Shown piece by piece: positions 27,920-36,195 of a stretch of DNA of 64,000 nucleotides (its first letter is position 1; the number at the start of each line of letters is the position of its first letter). The notes beneath the pieces are model-generated. The model searched no databases and had not been told where the DNA came from. It saw only the letters and a program-made list of their open reading frames with translations. A program made the position numbers and the translations under genes. The stretch comes from Roseovarius sp. A-2 (GTDB lineage Bacteria > Pseudomonadota > Alphaproteobacteria > Rhodobacterales > Rhodobacteraceae): positions 347,048 through 411,047 of the forward strand of contig NZ_BDIY01000002.1 of the NCBI RefSeq assembly GCF_002072155.1, written 5' to 3'.

Positions 27920-29116
27920 ATGACCGAGGTGTTCAAAGGCAATTTCACCCAGCAGGAGCCGATCCCCGAGGAGGGGATCGAGGCGGCGATGGGCGTGCTG
28001 CGCTCTGGCCGGTTGCATCGCTACAACCTTGTCGGCGACGAGCCGGGCGAGGTGGCGCTGCTGGAGCGGGAGTTTGCGGAGTATACCGGGGCCAAATACG
28101 CGCTTGCCGTGGCCTCGGGCGGCTACGCGATGGCCACCGCGCTGCGCGCGCTTGGGGTTGGCCCCGGCGACCGGGTCCTGACCAATGCCTTCACGCTCGC
28201 CCCGGTGCCCGGTGCGATTGCCAGTGTCGGCGCGGTGCCGGTCTTTGTGGGCGTGACCGAGGCGCTGACCATCGACCTCGACGATCTGGCGGCCAAGACG
28301 CAAGACGCCGATGTGCTGATGCTGAGCCATATGCGCGGCCATCTGGCGGACATGGACCGGCTGATGGAAATCTGCGACGCGGGTGGCGTCACCGTGGTCG
28401 AGGATTGCGCGCATACGATGGGCGCGGCCTGGCGCGGCGTGCCCTCGGGCCGGTGGGGCCGTGTGGGCTGTTATTCGACCCAGACCTACAAGCACATGAA
28501 TTCCGGCGAGGGCGGGTTTCTGGTCACCGATGATGACGAGGTGATGGCCCGCGCGATCATGCTGTCGGGGTCATACATGCTTTATGGTCGGCACGGGACG
28601 GTGCCGCCAGACGCGGTGTTCGAGCGGGTTAAATACGACACGCCCAATGTGTCGGGCCGTATGGACCATCTGCGCGCGGCGATCCTGCGGCCGCAATTGC
28701 GCGCGCTGGAGGGCCAGGTCGAGAAGTGGAACGCGCGCTACCGTGTGGTCGAGGAGGGATTGCGTGGCACGCCGGGCCTGACCCTGCCGGAGCGGGCGGA
28801 GCGGGAGAGCTATGTCGGCTCTTCCATCCAGTTCCTGCTGCTCGATTGGGAGGGCGCGCGCATTGGCGAGGTGCTCAAACGCTGTGTCGCGCGGGGGGTA
28901 GAGCTCAAATGGTTCGGCGCGGCTGAGCCTGCGGGGTTCACCAGCCGCTATGACAGTTGGCGCTATGCGCCCTCCGCGCCGATGCCCGCGAGCGACCGCA
29001 TTCTGCGCGGCATCGTCGACATGCGTCTGCCGCTGACCTTCAGCCTTGAGGATTGCGCGCAGATCGCCCGGATCATCCGGGCCGAGGTGGGGGCGGTCTA
29101 TCAGGCGGCATCTTGA
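27920..29116 (+). CDS. DegT/DnrJ/EryC1/StrS family aminotransferase
   Basis: 398 residues of PLP-dependent fold type I. The PLP Lys is in YSTQTYKHMNSGEGGF (about residue 195), and the Asp of VVEDCAHTMGAAW is the pyridine-nitrogen ligand. Family members transfer amino groups to keto sugars or act as dehydratases; no other sugar-nucleotide genes are near, so the substrate is unknown. No clear ribosome site is seen. Its TGA overlaps the -35 box of the downstream toxin-antitoxin promoter. Confidence 0.85.
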   Translation: MTEVFKGNFTQQEPIPEEGIEAAMGVLRSGRLHRYNLVGDEPGEVALLEREFAEYTGAKYALAVASGGYAMATALRALGVGPGDRVLTNAFTLAPVPGAIASVGAVPVFVGVTEALTIDLDDLAAKTQDADVLMLSHMRGHLADMDRLMEICDAGGVTVVEDCAHTMGAAWRGVPSGRWGRVGCYSTQTYKHMNSGEGGFLVTDDDEVMARAIMLSGSYMLYGRHGTVPPDAVFERVKYDTPNVSGRMDHLRAAILRPQLRALEGQVEKWNARYRVVEEGLRGTPGLTLPERAERESYVGSSIQFLLLDWEGARIGEVLKRCVARGVELKWFGAAEPAGFTSRYDSWRYAPSAPMPASDRILRGIVDMRLPLTFSLEDCAQIARIIRAEVGAVYQAAS

Positions 29117-29158
29117 CGAAATGGCTCAAATGACCTATGTAAAAGGCTCAATTGAGCC
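29113..29158 (+). promoter_or_regulatory. Promoter and palindromic operator of the Xre/RES toxin-antitoxin operon
   Basis: A -35 box TTGACG (29113-29118), 17-base spacer and -10 box TATGTA (29136-29141). Starting four bases after it is a perfect 14-base palindrome GGCTCAATTGAGCC (29145-29158) across the expected transcription start. A half site GGCTCAA lies in the spacer at 29123-29129. This is a classical layout for autorepression by the antitoxin or the toxin-antitoxin complex. Confidence 0.75.
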
Positions 29159-29176
29159 ATGCATCGGAGCCGACCC

Positions 29177-29629
29177 ATGCCGTTCGATATCGCCAATCAG
29201 CAAGAGCTCGAACAATCCTGGAAATACCTGAGCCGAAAAGGCCCGGTGCCCGAATCGCCCTACGAGGTGCATGCGGCGATCGAGAAGGGGCTGCCTGCGG
29301 CGGCGCTGAAGCGGTTTCGCGCGGCGGTCGAGGAATTGCCGGACAAGACCTGGGCCGAAATCCTTGCGATCAGTGTCTCGCAGCTCAAGCGGTTGCGCGG
29401 CGCGGACCGGCCGCTGTCGAGCGGGGTCAGCTCGCAACTGGTGCTGTTCGCGCTGCTGCTGACCCGGGCCGAGGATATCTTTGGCGGGCGTGCGGCGGCG
29501 CTTGACTGGATGCGCAGCGAGCAGATGGCGCTTGGCGGGCGGCGGCCCATCGACCTTCTGGATACCTTTATCGGCGCGGCCCTTGTGGATCGGACCCTGC
29601 GGCAGATCGATTACGGCGTCTATCTGTGA
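29177..29629 (+). CDS. Xre/MbcA/ParS-family antitoxin
   Basis: 150 residues if started at ATG 29177 (GGAG 9 bases upstream); an in-frame ATG at 29159 is less likely. It has an N-terminal helical DNA-binding region (about 20-90, with SVSQLKRLRGADRPLS) and a C-terminal DUF2384 toxin-binding domain (ALLLTRAEDIFGGRAAALDWM, then ALGGRRPIDLLDT). It pairs with the RES toxin gene, which it overlaps by GTGA. Confidence 0.9.
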   Translation: MPFDIANQQELEQSWKYLSRKGPVPESPYEVHAAIEKGLPAAALKRFRAAVEELPDKTWAEILAISVSQLKRLRGADRPLSSGVSSQLVLFALLLTRAEDIFGGRAAALDWMRSEQMALGGRRPIDLLDTFIGAALVDRTLRQIDYGVYL

Positions 29630-30129
29630 CGCCACTGCCCGCAGCCCTGGGCGGCGGGGCGGTGACCGCGCACCGTCTGGACCGGGCGCGTCATGCGGAC
29701 AGCTGGAGCAGCGGCGAGGGCGCGTTTCAGGCCGGGGGGCGGTGGAATTCGGTCGGTACGCGGGCGGTTTACTGCGCGCTCGACCCATCTACGGCGATAT
29801 TGGAGGTGGCCGTGCACAAGGGCTTTCGCGTGCTCGACACGCAGCCGCATGTGCTGACCTCCTTTACCGTGGCCACCCCCGAGCGGGTGCGGGTGATAAT
29901 GCCCGAGGAGATCCCCGACGCTCGTTGGCTCGATCCCAACAACGCCGTGCCGGACCGGCGGGCCTGGGGCGATCAGCAGCTGCGCGTGCATGGCATGATC
30001 GTGATCCCCTCGGTGGTGTCGCGGCAGAGCTGGAACCTCGTGTTTCTCGCGCCCTTGCCCGATGGGCGTATCAGCGATGTTTTTCAGGACGCGTTCGTGC
30101 TCGACCCGAGGCTGAACGCGAGCCGCTGA
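29626..30129 (+). CDS. RES-domain toxin (NAD-consuming)
   Basis: 167 residues. The RES family elements are an Arg early on (HRLDRARHAD), the GGRWNS segment and the Glu in STAILEVAVHKG (E60), followed by Ser in the later part. Characterised RES toxins deplete NAD or ADP-ribosylate targets. The GTG start overlaps the antitoxin stop, so expression is coupled. Confidence 0.9.
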   Translation: MTPLPAALGGGAVTAHRLDRARHADSWSSGEGAFQAGGRWNSVGTRAVYCALDPSTAILEVAVHKGFRVLDTQPHVLTSFTVATPERVRVIMPEEIPDARWLDPNNAVPDRRAWGDQQLRVHGMIVIPSVVSRQSWNLVFLAPLPDGRISDVFQDAFVLDPRLNASR

Positions 30130-30144
30130 CCTGCGCGCGCGGGA

Positions 30145-30188
30145 TTGACGTGTATGCGGGTTTGTGTCTATAAATGAACAAGTGTTCA
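30145..30188 (+). promoter_or_regulatory. Probable liu promoter with TetR-type operator
   Basis: TTGACG (30145-30150) and TATAAA (30169-30174) with an 18-base spacer form a good sigma-70 promoter. Immediately downstream, at the expected start site, is an inverted repeat TGAACA-AG-TGTTCA (30175-30188). Operators of this shape are typical of TetR-family repressors of acyl-CoA genes. No regulator gene is in the window, so the protein is unknown. Confidence 0.65.
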
Positions 30189-30216
30189 ATAAATCCGTTC
30201 CGGAGGAGGAAGCGCG

Positions 30217-31380
30217 ATGTTCAATGCCGTGATGCAGTTTGATCTGGGCGAGGATGTGAACGCCCTGCGCGAAATGGTGCACCGGTGGGCACAGGAGCGG
30301 GTCAAGCCGATGGCGGCGGATGTGGATCGCGACAACGTCTTTCCGAATGAGCTGTGGCGCGAGATGGGCGACCTTGGCCTGTTGGGAATTACCGTGCCCG
30401 AGGAATATGGCGGCTCGGGGATGACTTACCTTGCCCATGTGATCGCGGTGGAGGAGATCGCACGCGCCTCTGCCTCGGTGTCGCTCAGCTATGGCGCGCA
30501 TTCCAATCTGTGCGTCAACCAGATCAAGCTGAACGGAACGGACGCGCAGAGGGCGAAATACCTGCCCGGTCTGCTCAGCGGCGATCATGTGGGCGCGCTC
30601 GCCATGTCCGAGGCGGGGGCGGGTAGCGACGTGGTTTCGATGAAGCTGCGCGCCGAGAAGCGTAACGATCACTACAAGCTCAATGGTAACAAGTACTGGA
30701 TCACCAACGGGCCGGATGCCGACACGCTGGTGGTCTATGCCAAGACCGACCCGGAGGCGGGCGCGAAGGGCATCACGGCGTTTTTGATCGAGAAGACGAT
30801 GACCGGGTTCAGCACGTCCCCGCATTTCGACAAGCTGGGGATGCGGGGCTCCAACACCGCCGAACTGATTTTCGACGATGTCGAGGTGCCGTTCGAGAAC
30901 GTGCTGGGCGAAGAGGGCAAGGGCGTGCGCGTGCTGATGTCTGGCCTCGATTATGAGCGCGTCGTGCTGGCCGGGATTGGCACCGGCATCATGGCCGCCT
31001 GCCTGGACGAGATCATGCCCTACATGGCTGAGCGCAAGCAGTTCGGGCAGGCGATTGGGTCATTTCAGCTGATGCAGGGCAAGATCGCGGATATGTACAC
31101 GGCGATGAATTCGGCGCGCGCCTATGTCTATGAGGTGGCCAAGGCGTGTGATCGCGGGGATGTCACCCGGCAGGACGCCGCCGCCTGCTGTCTTTATGCG
31201 AGCGAGCAGGCGATGGTGCAGGCGCATCAGGCGGTGCAGGCCATGGGCGGGGCGGGCTTTCTTAGCGACGCGCCGGTTGCGCGGCTCTTTCGCGATGCCA
31301 AGCTGATGGAGATCGGGGCAGGGACCAGCGAGATCCGGCGCATGCTGGTGGGCCGCGAGTTGATGGGGGCGATGGCGTGA
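30217..31380 (+). CDS. ivd: Isovaleryl-CoA dehydrogenase
   Basis: 387 residues, an FAD-dependent acyl-CoA dehydrogenase. The N-terminal helical, central beta ([15 protein letters not shown], with [10 protein letters not shown]) and C-terminal ([20 protein letters not shown]) parts are all present. The tail [15 protein letters not shown] is typical. The Glu of SGLDYERV is the catalytic base position used by isovaleryl-CoA dehydrogenases, which matches its place with methylcrotonyl-CoA carboxylase genes. It converts isovaleryl-CoA to 3-methylcrotonyl-CoA. GGAGGAGG precedes the ATG. Confidence 0.92.
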   Translation: MFNAVMQFDLGEDVNALREMVHRWAQERVKPMAADVDRDNVFPNELWREMGDLGLLGITVPEEYGGSGMTYLAHVIAVEEIARASASVSLSYGAHSNLCVNQIKLNGTDAQRAKYLPGLLSGDHVGALAMSEAGAGSDVVSMKLRAEKRNDHYKLNGNKYWITNGPDADTLVVYAKTDPEAGAKGITAFLIEKTMTGFSTSPHFDKLGMRGSNTAELIFDDVEVPFENVLGEEGKGVRVLMSGLDYERVVLAGIGTGIMAACLDEIMPYMAERKQFGQAIGSFQLMQGKIADMYTAMNSARAYVYEVAKACDRGDVTRQDAAACCLYASEQAMVQAHQAVQAMGGAGFLSDAPVARLFRDAKLMEIGAGTSEIRRMLVGRELMGAMA

Positions 31381-31853
31381 GGAGGCTGATTGCCGCGCTG
31401 ATGCTGCTGCCTGCGCCGGGGATGGCGCAGGATCTTGTCTTTGATATCGCCCCGGTTGAGGCCTGCATTCGTGCGGGCGGTGGCGAGACGTGCGCGGGCA
31501 AGGCGGCTGAGCGCTGTATCGAGGCCACCCCCGGCGGATATACCACCATCGGCATGAGAGGCTGCACGGATCGCGAGCGGGCGCATTGGGATGGCTGGCT
31601 CAATACCGTCTATCAGCAGCTATATGCGAAGCTGGCGGCACAGGATGCGCAGATACAGTCTCATGCCCCGAAGCAGGCCCAGGCACTGCGCGAGATGCAG
31701 CGCGCCTGGATCGGATATCGCGACACCAAATGCGGCTATGAGGCCTCGCAATGGGGTGGCGGCACGGGGGCGGGACCGGCCGCGGTGAGCTGCCATTTGC
31801 ATGAGACGGCACGCCAGATGCACTACCTGCAATCCAGCCGGTTGGGGGAGTGA
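31377..31853 (+). CDS. LprI-like secreted protein (DUF1311)
   Basis: 158 residues starting with GTG that overlaps the ivd stop. A signal peptide ([17 protein letters not shown], cleavage before QD) leads to a Cys-containing domain with the DUF1311 pattern: [23 protein letters not shown] and HLHETARQM. LprI of mycobacteria is a lysozyme inhibitor. Six Cys suggest disulfides in the periplasm. Its place inside the leucine cluster has no obvious metabolic reason. Confidence 0.82.
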   Translation: MRRLIAALMLLPAPGMAQDLVFDIAPVEACIRAGGGETCAGKAAERCIEATPGGYTTIGMRGCTDRERAHWDGWLNTVYQQLYAKLAAQDAQIQSHAPKQAQALREMQRAWIGYRDTKCGYEASQWGGGTGAGPAAVSCHLHETARQMHYLQSSRLGE

Positions 31854-31854
31854 C

Positions 31855-32145
31855 ATGCCGCGCCGCCTGATCTTTCTTCCGGTTTTGGCGCTGGTTGCCG
31901 TGGTAGCGGGCATCGGCCTGATGCTGGGCGGGCGCGCGGTCACGACGACCGAGACACAGGCAATCGAGCGTATGGCGGCGCGCTATCTGGCCGAGGCGGG
32001 CGCGGAGGCGGCCCGTTCGGACTGTGCGGCGCGCCCGGCGATGAGCGACAACCTGTGGCTGGTGGTGGCCTGCGGCGATTACGAGTATTTCGTCGATGCC
32101 TATGGGCGGCTGGTGCATCGCAACGCGCCCGGGGCGACGTCATGA
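31855..32145 (+). CDS. Hypothetical single-pass membrane or exported protein
   Basis: 96 residues: a long hydrophobic N-terminal helix (about 4-28) and a short domain with two Cys (about 57 and 73) ending in DYEYFVDAYGRLVHRNAPG. GGGGGAG lies just upstream of the ATG. It starts 2 bases after the LprI-like gene stop and overlaps the next gene (ATGA). No family recognised. Confidence 0.7.
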   Translation: MPRRLIFLPVLALVAVVAGIGLMLGGRAVTTTETQAIERMAARYLAEAGAEAARSDCAARPAMSDNLWLVVACGDYEYFVDAYGRLVHRNAPGATS

Positions 32146-33719
32146 AGGGCACGCGCCCCCTGCTGCGGCCCGCGCCCTATGAGGTGCTGCGCGACGAATT
32201 CCAGTGGGATATCCCCGCGCGGCTGAACATGGCGGCGCAGGTGTGCGACGACTGGGCCGAGGCGGTGCCGGAGCGCGTGTCGATCATCGACCTTTCCGGT
32301 GATGGCCCGCGCGACGTTAGCTATGGCACGTTGCGTGTCATGGCCGATGGGCTGGCGCATGCATTGCTGGCGCGGGGTGTGATGCAGGGCGACCGGGTGG
32401 GCGTGTTGCGCAGCCAGGGCGCATGGTGTGCCGCAGCGCATATCGCGATCTGGAAAATCGGCGCTATTTCAATACCTTTGTTCAAACTCTTCAAGCATGA
32501 TGCGCTGTCGAGCCGGGTGCGGGATGCGGGCGCGCGGGTGGTTGTGACCGATGCCGAGGGCGCGGGGATGCTGGCCGGGTTTGGTGAGGTGGACGCGCTC
32601 ACGCCTGAGCGCGAGGCGCTGCCCGAGGGGCGATTTGAGACCGTGCAAACCGAGGCCGAGACGCCTGCCGTGCTGATCTACACGAGCGGCACCACGGGTA
32701 GCCCCAAGGGCGCGCTGCACGCGCATCGGGTGCTGACCGGGCATTTGCCGGGGGTGGAGGTGAGCCATGATTTCCTCGGGCAGCCCGGCGATTGCCTCTG
32801 GACGCCGGCCGATTGGGCGTGGATCGGCGGGCTGTTTGATGTGCTGATGCCGGGGTTGGCCATCGGGGTGCCGGTGGTGGCCGCGCGCATGGCCAAGTTC
32901 AGCGTTTCTGAGTGCGTGAGAATCGTCTCGGAAGGTGCGGTAAAAAACGTATTTTTTCCACCAACTGCCCTCCGCATGCTGAAAGCCGAAGATGCGCAAA
33001 TCGGCGGTCTGCGCAGCGTGGCGAGCGGGGGTGAGCCGCTGGGAGACGAGATGCTCGACTGGGGGCGGCGCGCCTTTGGCCTGACGATCAACGAGTTTTA
33101 CGGGCAGACCGAATGCAACATGGTGGGATCGTCCTGCGGCGCGCTGTTCGATCCGCGCGCAGGTGCGCTTGGTCGCGCCGTGCCGGGGCATGAGGTGGCG
33201 GTGATCGACGGCGAGGGTCGTGAAACGGTCGGCGAGGGCGATATCGCGATCAAGCGAGGTTCGGCCTCTATGATGTTGGAATATTTCAAAAAACCGCAAG
33301 AGACGGCGGAGAAGTTCCGGGGTGATTGGTTGCTGACCGGCGACCGGGGTGTGATCGAGGACGGGTTCATCCGCTTTGTCGGGCGGGAGGATGACGTGAT
33401 CACTTCGGCGGGCTACCGGATTGGCCCGGCGGAGATCGAGGATTGTCTGTTGACCCACGACGCGGTGGCGACGGTGGGGGTGGTTGGCAAGCCCGACCGT
33501 CTGCGCACCGAGATCGTCAAGGCCTATGTGGTTCTGCGCGCAGGCCGGGAGGCGTCGCAGGATCTGGCCGAGGCGTTGCAGGCTCATGTGAAGGAGCGTC
33601 TTGCAACCTATTCATACCCAAGGGAAATCGAGTTTCTGAAAGCGCTACCGATGACGGTGACAGGCAAGGTGATCCGAAAGGATCTGAAGGCGCGCGCAGC
33701 GGCGGAGGGCAATGAATGA
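32142..33719 (+). CDS. AMP-dependent acyl-CoA synthetase
   Basis: 525 residues. The AMP-binding motif is YTSGTTGSPKG (about 180), with a FYGQTECN adenine-site motif and GDWLLTGDRG near 400; the C-terminal catalytic Lys is in LPMTVTGKVIRKDLK. It activates a carboxylic acid to its CoA thioester with ATP. Its place with ivd and mcc genes suggests a short branched or short-chain acid such as isovalerate; this is inference. It overlaps the preceding small gene (ATGA). Confidence 0.88.
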   Translation: MKGTRPLLRPAPYEVLRDEFQWDIPARLNMAAQVCDDWAEAVPERVSIIDLSGDGPRDVSYGTLRVMADGLAHALLARGVMQGDRVGVLRSQGAWCAAAHIAIWKIGAISIPLFKLFKHDALSSRVRDAGARVVVTDAEGAGMLAGFGEVDALTPEREALPEGRFETVQTEAETPAVLIYTSGTTGSPKGALHAHRVLTGHLPGVEVSHDFLGQPGDCLWTPADWAWIGGLFDVLMPGLAIGVPVVAARMAKFSVSECVRIVSEGAVKNVFFPPTALRMLKAEDAQIGGLRSVASGGEPLGDEMLDWGRRAFGLTINEFYGQTECNMVGSSCGALFDPRAGALGRAVPGHEVAVIDGEGRETVGEGDIAIKRGSASMMLEYFKKPQETAEKFRGDWLLTGDRGVIEDGFIRFVGREDDVITSAGYRIGPAEIEDCLLTHDAVATVGVVGKPDRLRTEIVKAYVVLRAGREASQDLAEALQAHVKERLATYSYPREIEFLKALPMTVTGKVIRKDLKARAAAEGNE

Positions 33720-33739
33720 GGCTCCTCGGGCATGACGAA

Positions 33740-33763
33740 AGGGCTGGCGCGACGGCCAGCCCT
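33740..33763. terminator. Bidirectional terminator-like hairpin
   Basis: AGGGCTGGC, a 6-base loop, GCCAGCCCT: a perfect 9-bp stem between the convergent acyl-CoA synthetase and ompW genes. On the minus strand it is followed by TTCGTC, a short T-stretch. The position suits termination of both genes. Confidence 0.6.
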
Positions 33764-33790
33764 CCGGGTTCGGTTCCGACGGGAAGATTG

Positions 33791-34384
33791 TCAGAACTTG
33801 TGAACATAGGCCACGCCAAAGACCCACGGGTCAAGCTCGACCGAGCCTGCGGGTGCGCCGCCAATTGTGGCGTCAGTGTCGATGTCGATATAGCGGACAT
33901 CGGCGCGCAGGGAGCCTTGGGCGCTGATCGCCACATCAAGACCTGCATGCAAGGCAACACCCCAGGAATCATCAAGTTTGATCGGAGTGCCGTTGTCGAG
34001 TTTTTCATCCCAGAAATGCGTATAGTTCAGACCAACACCGACAAAAGGTGTCATGATAGAGTTGTTGGTGAAGTGGTACTGAATCGAGATGGTGGGCGGC
34101 AGGTGTTTTGTCGAGCCGATATCACCGGCCCCTTGCGCCTGAAGGTCATGTTTGAACGGCCAAGCCGCGAGAACCTCAATGCCGACATTGTCCATGACGA
34201 AGTATTCAAAGGTCAGCGACGGGCGGATGTTTTCGCCGACGCGGGCCGTGGACGGGGCACTAAAGCTGTCGGTCGGATCGATGTAGTGCGCGCCGAGGCC
34301 GATGGTCATGTCGCCCTGCTCCTGCGCGAGCGCGGCGGTCGAGGCCAGAAGGGCAGCGAGGGTGAGCGATGTGATGTGTTTCAT
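33791..34384 (-). CDS. ompW: OmpW family outer membrane protein
   Basis: 197 residues. A signal peptide (MKHITSLTLAALLASTAALA) is followed by an eight-stranded beta-barrel pattern: alternating hydrophobic residues, the family motif PFVGVGLNYTHFWDE, and a C-terminal aromatic residue (VAYVHKF). OmpW forms a narrow hydrophobic channel in the outer membrane and is induced by anaerobiosis in enterics. Here it sits on the opposite strand inside the leucine cluster, with a perfect FnrL box upstream. GGAAAG precedes the ATG. Confidence 0.93.
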   Translation of the reverse strand: MKHITSLTLAALLASTAALAQEQGDMTIGLGAHYIDPTDSFSAPSTARVGENIRPSLTFEYFVMDNVGIEVLAAWPFKHDLQAQGAGDIGSTKHLPPTISIQYHFTNNSIMTPFVGVGLNYTHFWDEKLDNGTPIKLDDSWGVALHAGLDVAISAQGSLRADVRYIDIDTDATIGGAPAGSVELDPWVFGVAYVHKF

Positions 34385-34442
34385 GGTCTTTCCACTCTTG
34401 TTCTTACAGGGGTGGGTATGCGTGCGTTTTGGGTAAAGCACT

Positions 34443-34456
34443 TTGATGTGTATCAA
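34443..34456 (-). promoter_or_regulatory. FnrL/Anr box upstream of ompW
   Basis: TTGAT-GTGT-ATCAA, a perfect match to the consensus TTGAT-N4-ATCAA for FNR-type oxygen regulators. Its centre lies 65 bases before the ompW start codon, a distance compatible with activation from around -41. It is palindromic and also lies 78 bases upstream of mccB. Confidence 0.75.
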
Positions 34457-34533
34457 GTCGCGGAGCCGTTGCCGCACCGTGGTGAAATTGCAACAGGCGG
34501 GGCGTGCCCTGCCCAGATGCGGGAGACTGCGAC

Positions 34534-36138
34534 ATGCAACTGAAATCGGCGGTTTTGCCGTCCTCGGAGGCGTTCAAGGCCAATGAGGCGGGCCATCTGG
34601 AGGCGCTGCATCTGGTCGAGGAGGCCGCCTTACAGGCGGCGGCGGGGGGCGGTGAGCGCGCCCGCGAGCGGCATCTGTCGCGCGGCAAGATGCTGCCGCG
34701 CGACCGGGTGGCGGGGCTGCTCGATCCGGGCAGTCCGTTTCTGGAGGTGGGGGCGACGGCGGCGCATGGTCTTTATGACGGGGCGGCACCGGGGGCAGGG
34801 GTGATTGCCGGGGTCGGCCGGGTGCAGGGGCGCGACTGCATGGTGGTGTGCAACGACGCCACCGTGAAGGGCGGCACCTATTACCCGATGACCGTCAAGA
34901 AGCATCTGCGCGCGCAGGAGATCGCAGAGGAATGCCATCTGCCCTGCATCTACCTGGTGGACAGTGGTGGCGCGAACCTGCCCAATCAGGATGAGGTGTT
35001 CCCCGACCGCGATCATTTCGGGCGGATTTTCTACAATCAGGCACGGATGAGCGCCAAGGGCATCGCGCAGATCGCCGTGGTGATGGGAAGCTGCACGGCG
35101 GGTGGGGCCTATGTTCCCGCCATGTCTGACGTGACGATCATCGTGCGGGATCAGGGCACGATCTTCCTGGCCGGGCCGCCCCTGGTCAAGGCGGCGACCG
35201 GCGAGGTGGTCAGCGCCGAGGATCTGGGCGGCGGCGATGTGCACACGCGCCTGTCAGGCGTGGCGGATTATCTGGCCGAGGATGACGCGCATGCGCTGGC
35301 CTTGGCGCGGCGCGCGGTGGGCAATCTGGGGGGTGGGCTCGCCCCCGTCCGGGGCTGGCAGACACCAGAGGAGCCCGTCTATGATCCGGCGGAAATGCTT
35401 GGTGTGGTGCCTGCCGATCTGCGCACGCCCTATGACATCCGCGAGGTCATCGCGCGGTTGGTGGACGCAAGCCGCTTTGACGAATTCAAGGCGCGGTTCG
35501 GCGAGACCTTGGTGTGCGGGTTCGCCCATGTGAAGGGCTGCCCGGTGGGGATCATCGCCAATAACGGCGTGTTGTTCTCCGAGGCGGCCTCCAAGGGCGC
35601 GCATTTCGTGGAACTGTGCAGTCAGCGCAAGATCCCGTTGGTGTTCTTGCAGAATATCACCGGCTTCATGGTGGGACGCAAATACGAGAATGAGGGGATT
35701 GCGCGGCACGGGGCCAAGATGGTCACGGCGGTGGCGACGACGAGCGTGCCGAAGATCACCATGCTGGTCGGTGGCTCTTTCGGGGCGGGCAATTATGGCA
35801 TGGCGGGGCGGGCCTACAGCCCGCGATTCCTGTGGACATGGCCCAATTCACGGATTTCGGTGATGGGCGGTGCGCAGGCGGCGGGGGTGTTGGCGACGGT
35901 AAAGCGCGACGCGATGGAGAAACGCGGCGAGACATGGTCAGCGGAGGACGAAGAAGCGTTCAAGCGCCCGACGGTGGAGATGTTCGAGCGGCAGGCGCAT
36001 CCGCTTTATGCCAGCGCCCGGCTGTGGGACGATGGCTGCATCGACCCGCGCAAGAGCCGCGACGTGCTGGCGCTCTCCTTGCGGGCGGCGCTGAACGCGC
36101 CGGTGGAGGAGACGCGCTTTGGCGTCTTCCGGATGTGA
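34534..36138 (+). CDS. mccB: 3-methylcrotonyl-CoA carboxylase, carboxyltransferase (beta) subunit
   Basis: 534 residues of the biotin-dependent acyl-CoA carboxylase beta type: the acyl-CoA half ([20 protein letters not shown], with [15 protein letters not shown]) and the carboxybiotin half ([29 protein letters not shown]). With mccA it carboxylates 3-methylcrotonyl-CoA in leucine breakdown. ATG 34534 is chosen because upstream in-frame starts run into the leader; GGGAGA lies 7 bases before it. Confidence 0.93.
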   Translation: MQLKSAVLPSSEAFKANEAGHLEALHLVEEAALQAAAGGGERARERHLSRGKMLPRDRVAGLLDPGSPFLEVGATAAHGLYDGAAPGAGVIAGVGRVQGRDCMVVCNDATVKGGTYYPMTVKKHLRAQEIAEECHLPCIYLVDSGGANLPNQDEVFPDRDHFGRIFYNQARMSAKGIAQIAVVMGSCTAGGAYVPAMSDVTIIVRDQGTIFLAGPPLVKAATGEVVSAEDLGGGDVHTRLSGVADYLAEDDAHALALARRAVGNLGGGLAPVRGWQTPEEPVYDPAEMLGVVPADLRTPYDIREVIARLVDASRFDEFKARFGETLVCGFAHVKGCPVGIIANNGVLFSEAASKGAHFVELCSQRKIPLVFLQNITGFMVGRKYENEGIARHGAKMVTAVATTSVPKITMLVGGSFGAGNYGMAGRAYSPRFLWTWPNSRISVMGGAQAAGVLATVKRDAMEKRGETWSAEDEEAFKRPTVEMFERQAHPLYASARLWDDGCIDPRKSRDVLALSLRAALNAPVEETRFGVFRM

Positions 36139-36151
36139 GGGTGATGATGTC

Positions 36152-36183
36152 GGGATTTGAGTATTTTCGGAACGGTGAATGTG
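36152..36183 (+). repeat. Copy 3 of the GAGTATTT intergenic repeat
   Basis: GGGATTTGAGTATTTTCG then GAACGGTGAATGTG, filling most of the 57-base gap between mccB and mccA and ending about a dozen bases before the mccA start. It is the best match to copy 2. Confidence 0.65.
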
Positions 36184-36195
36184 GGGGCGTGCGCG

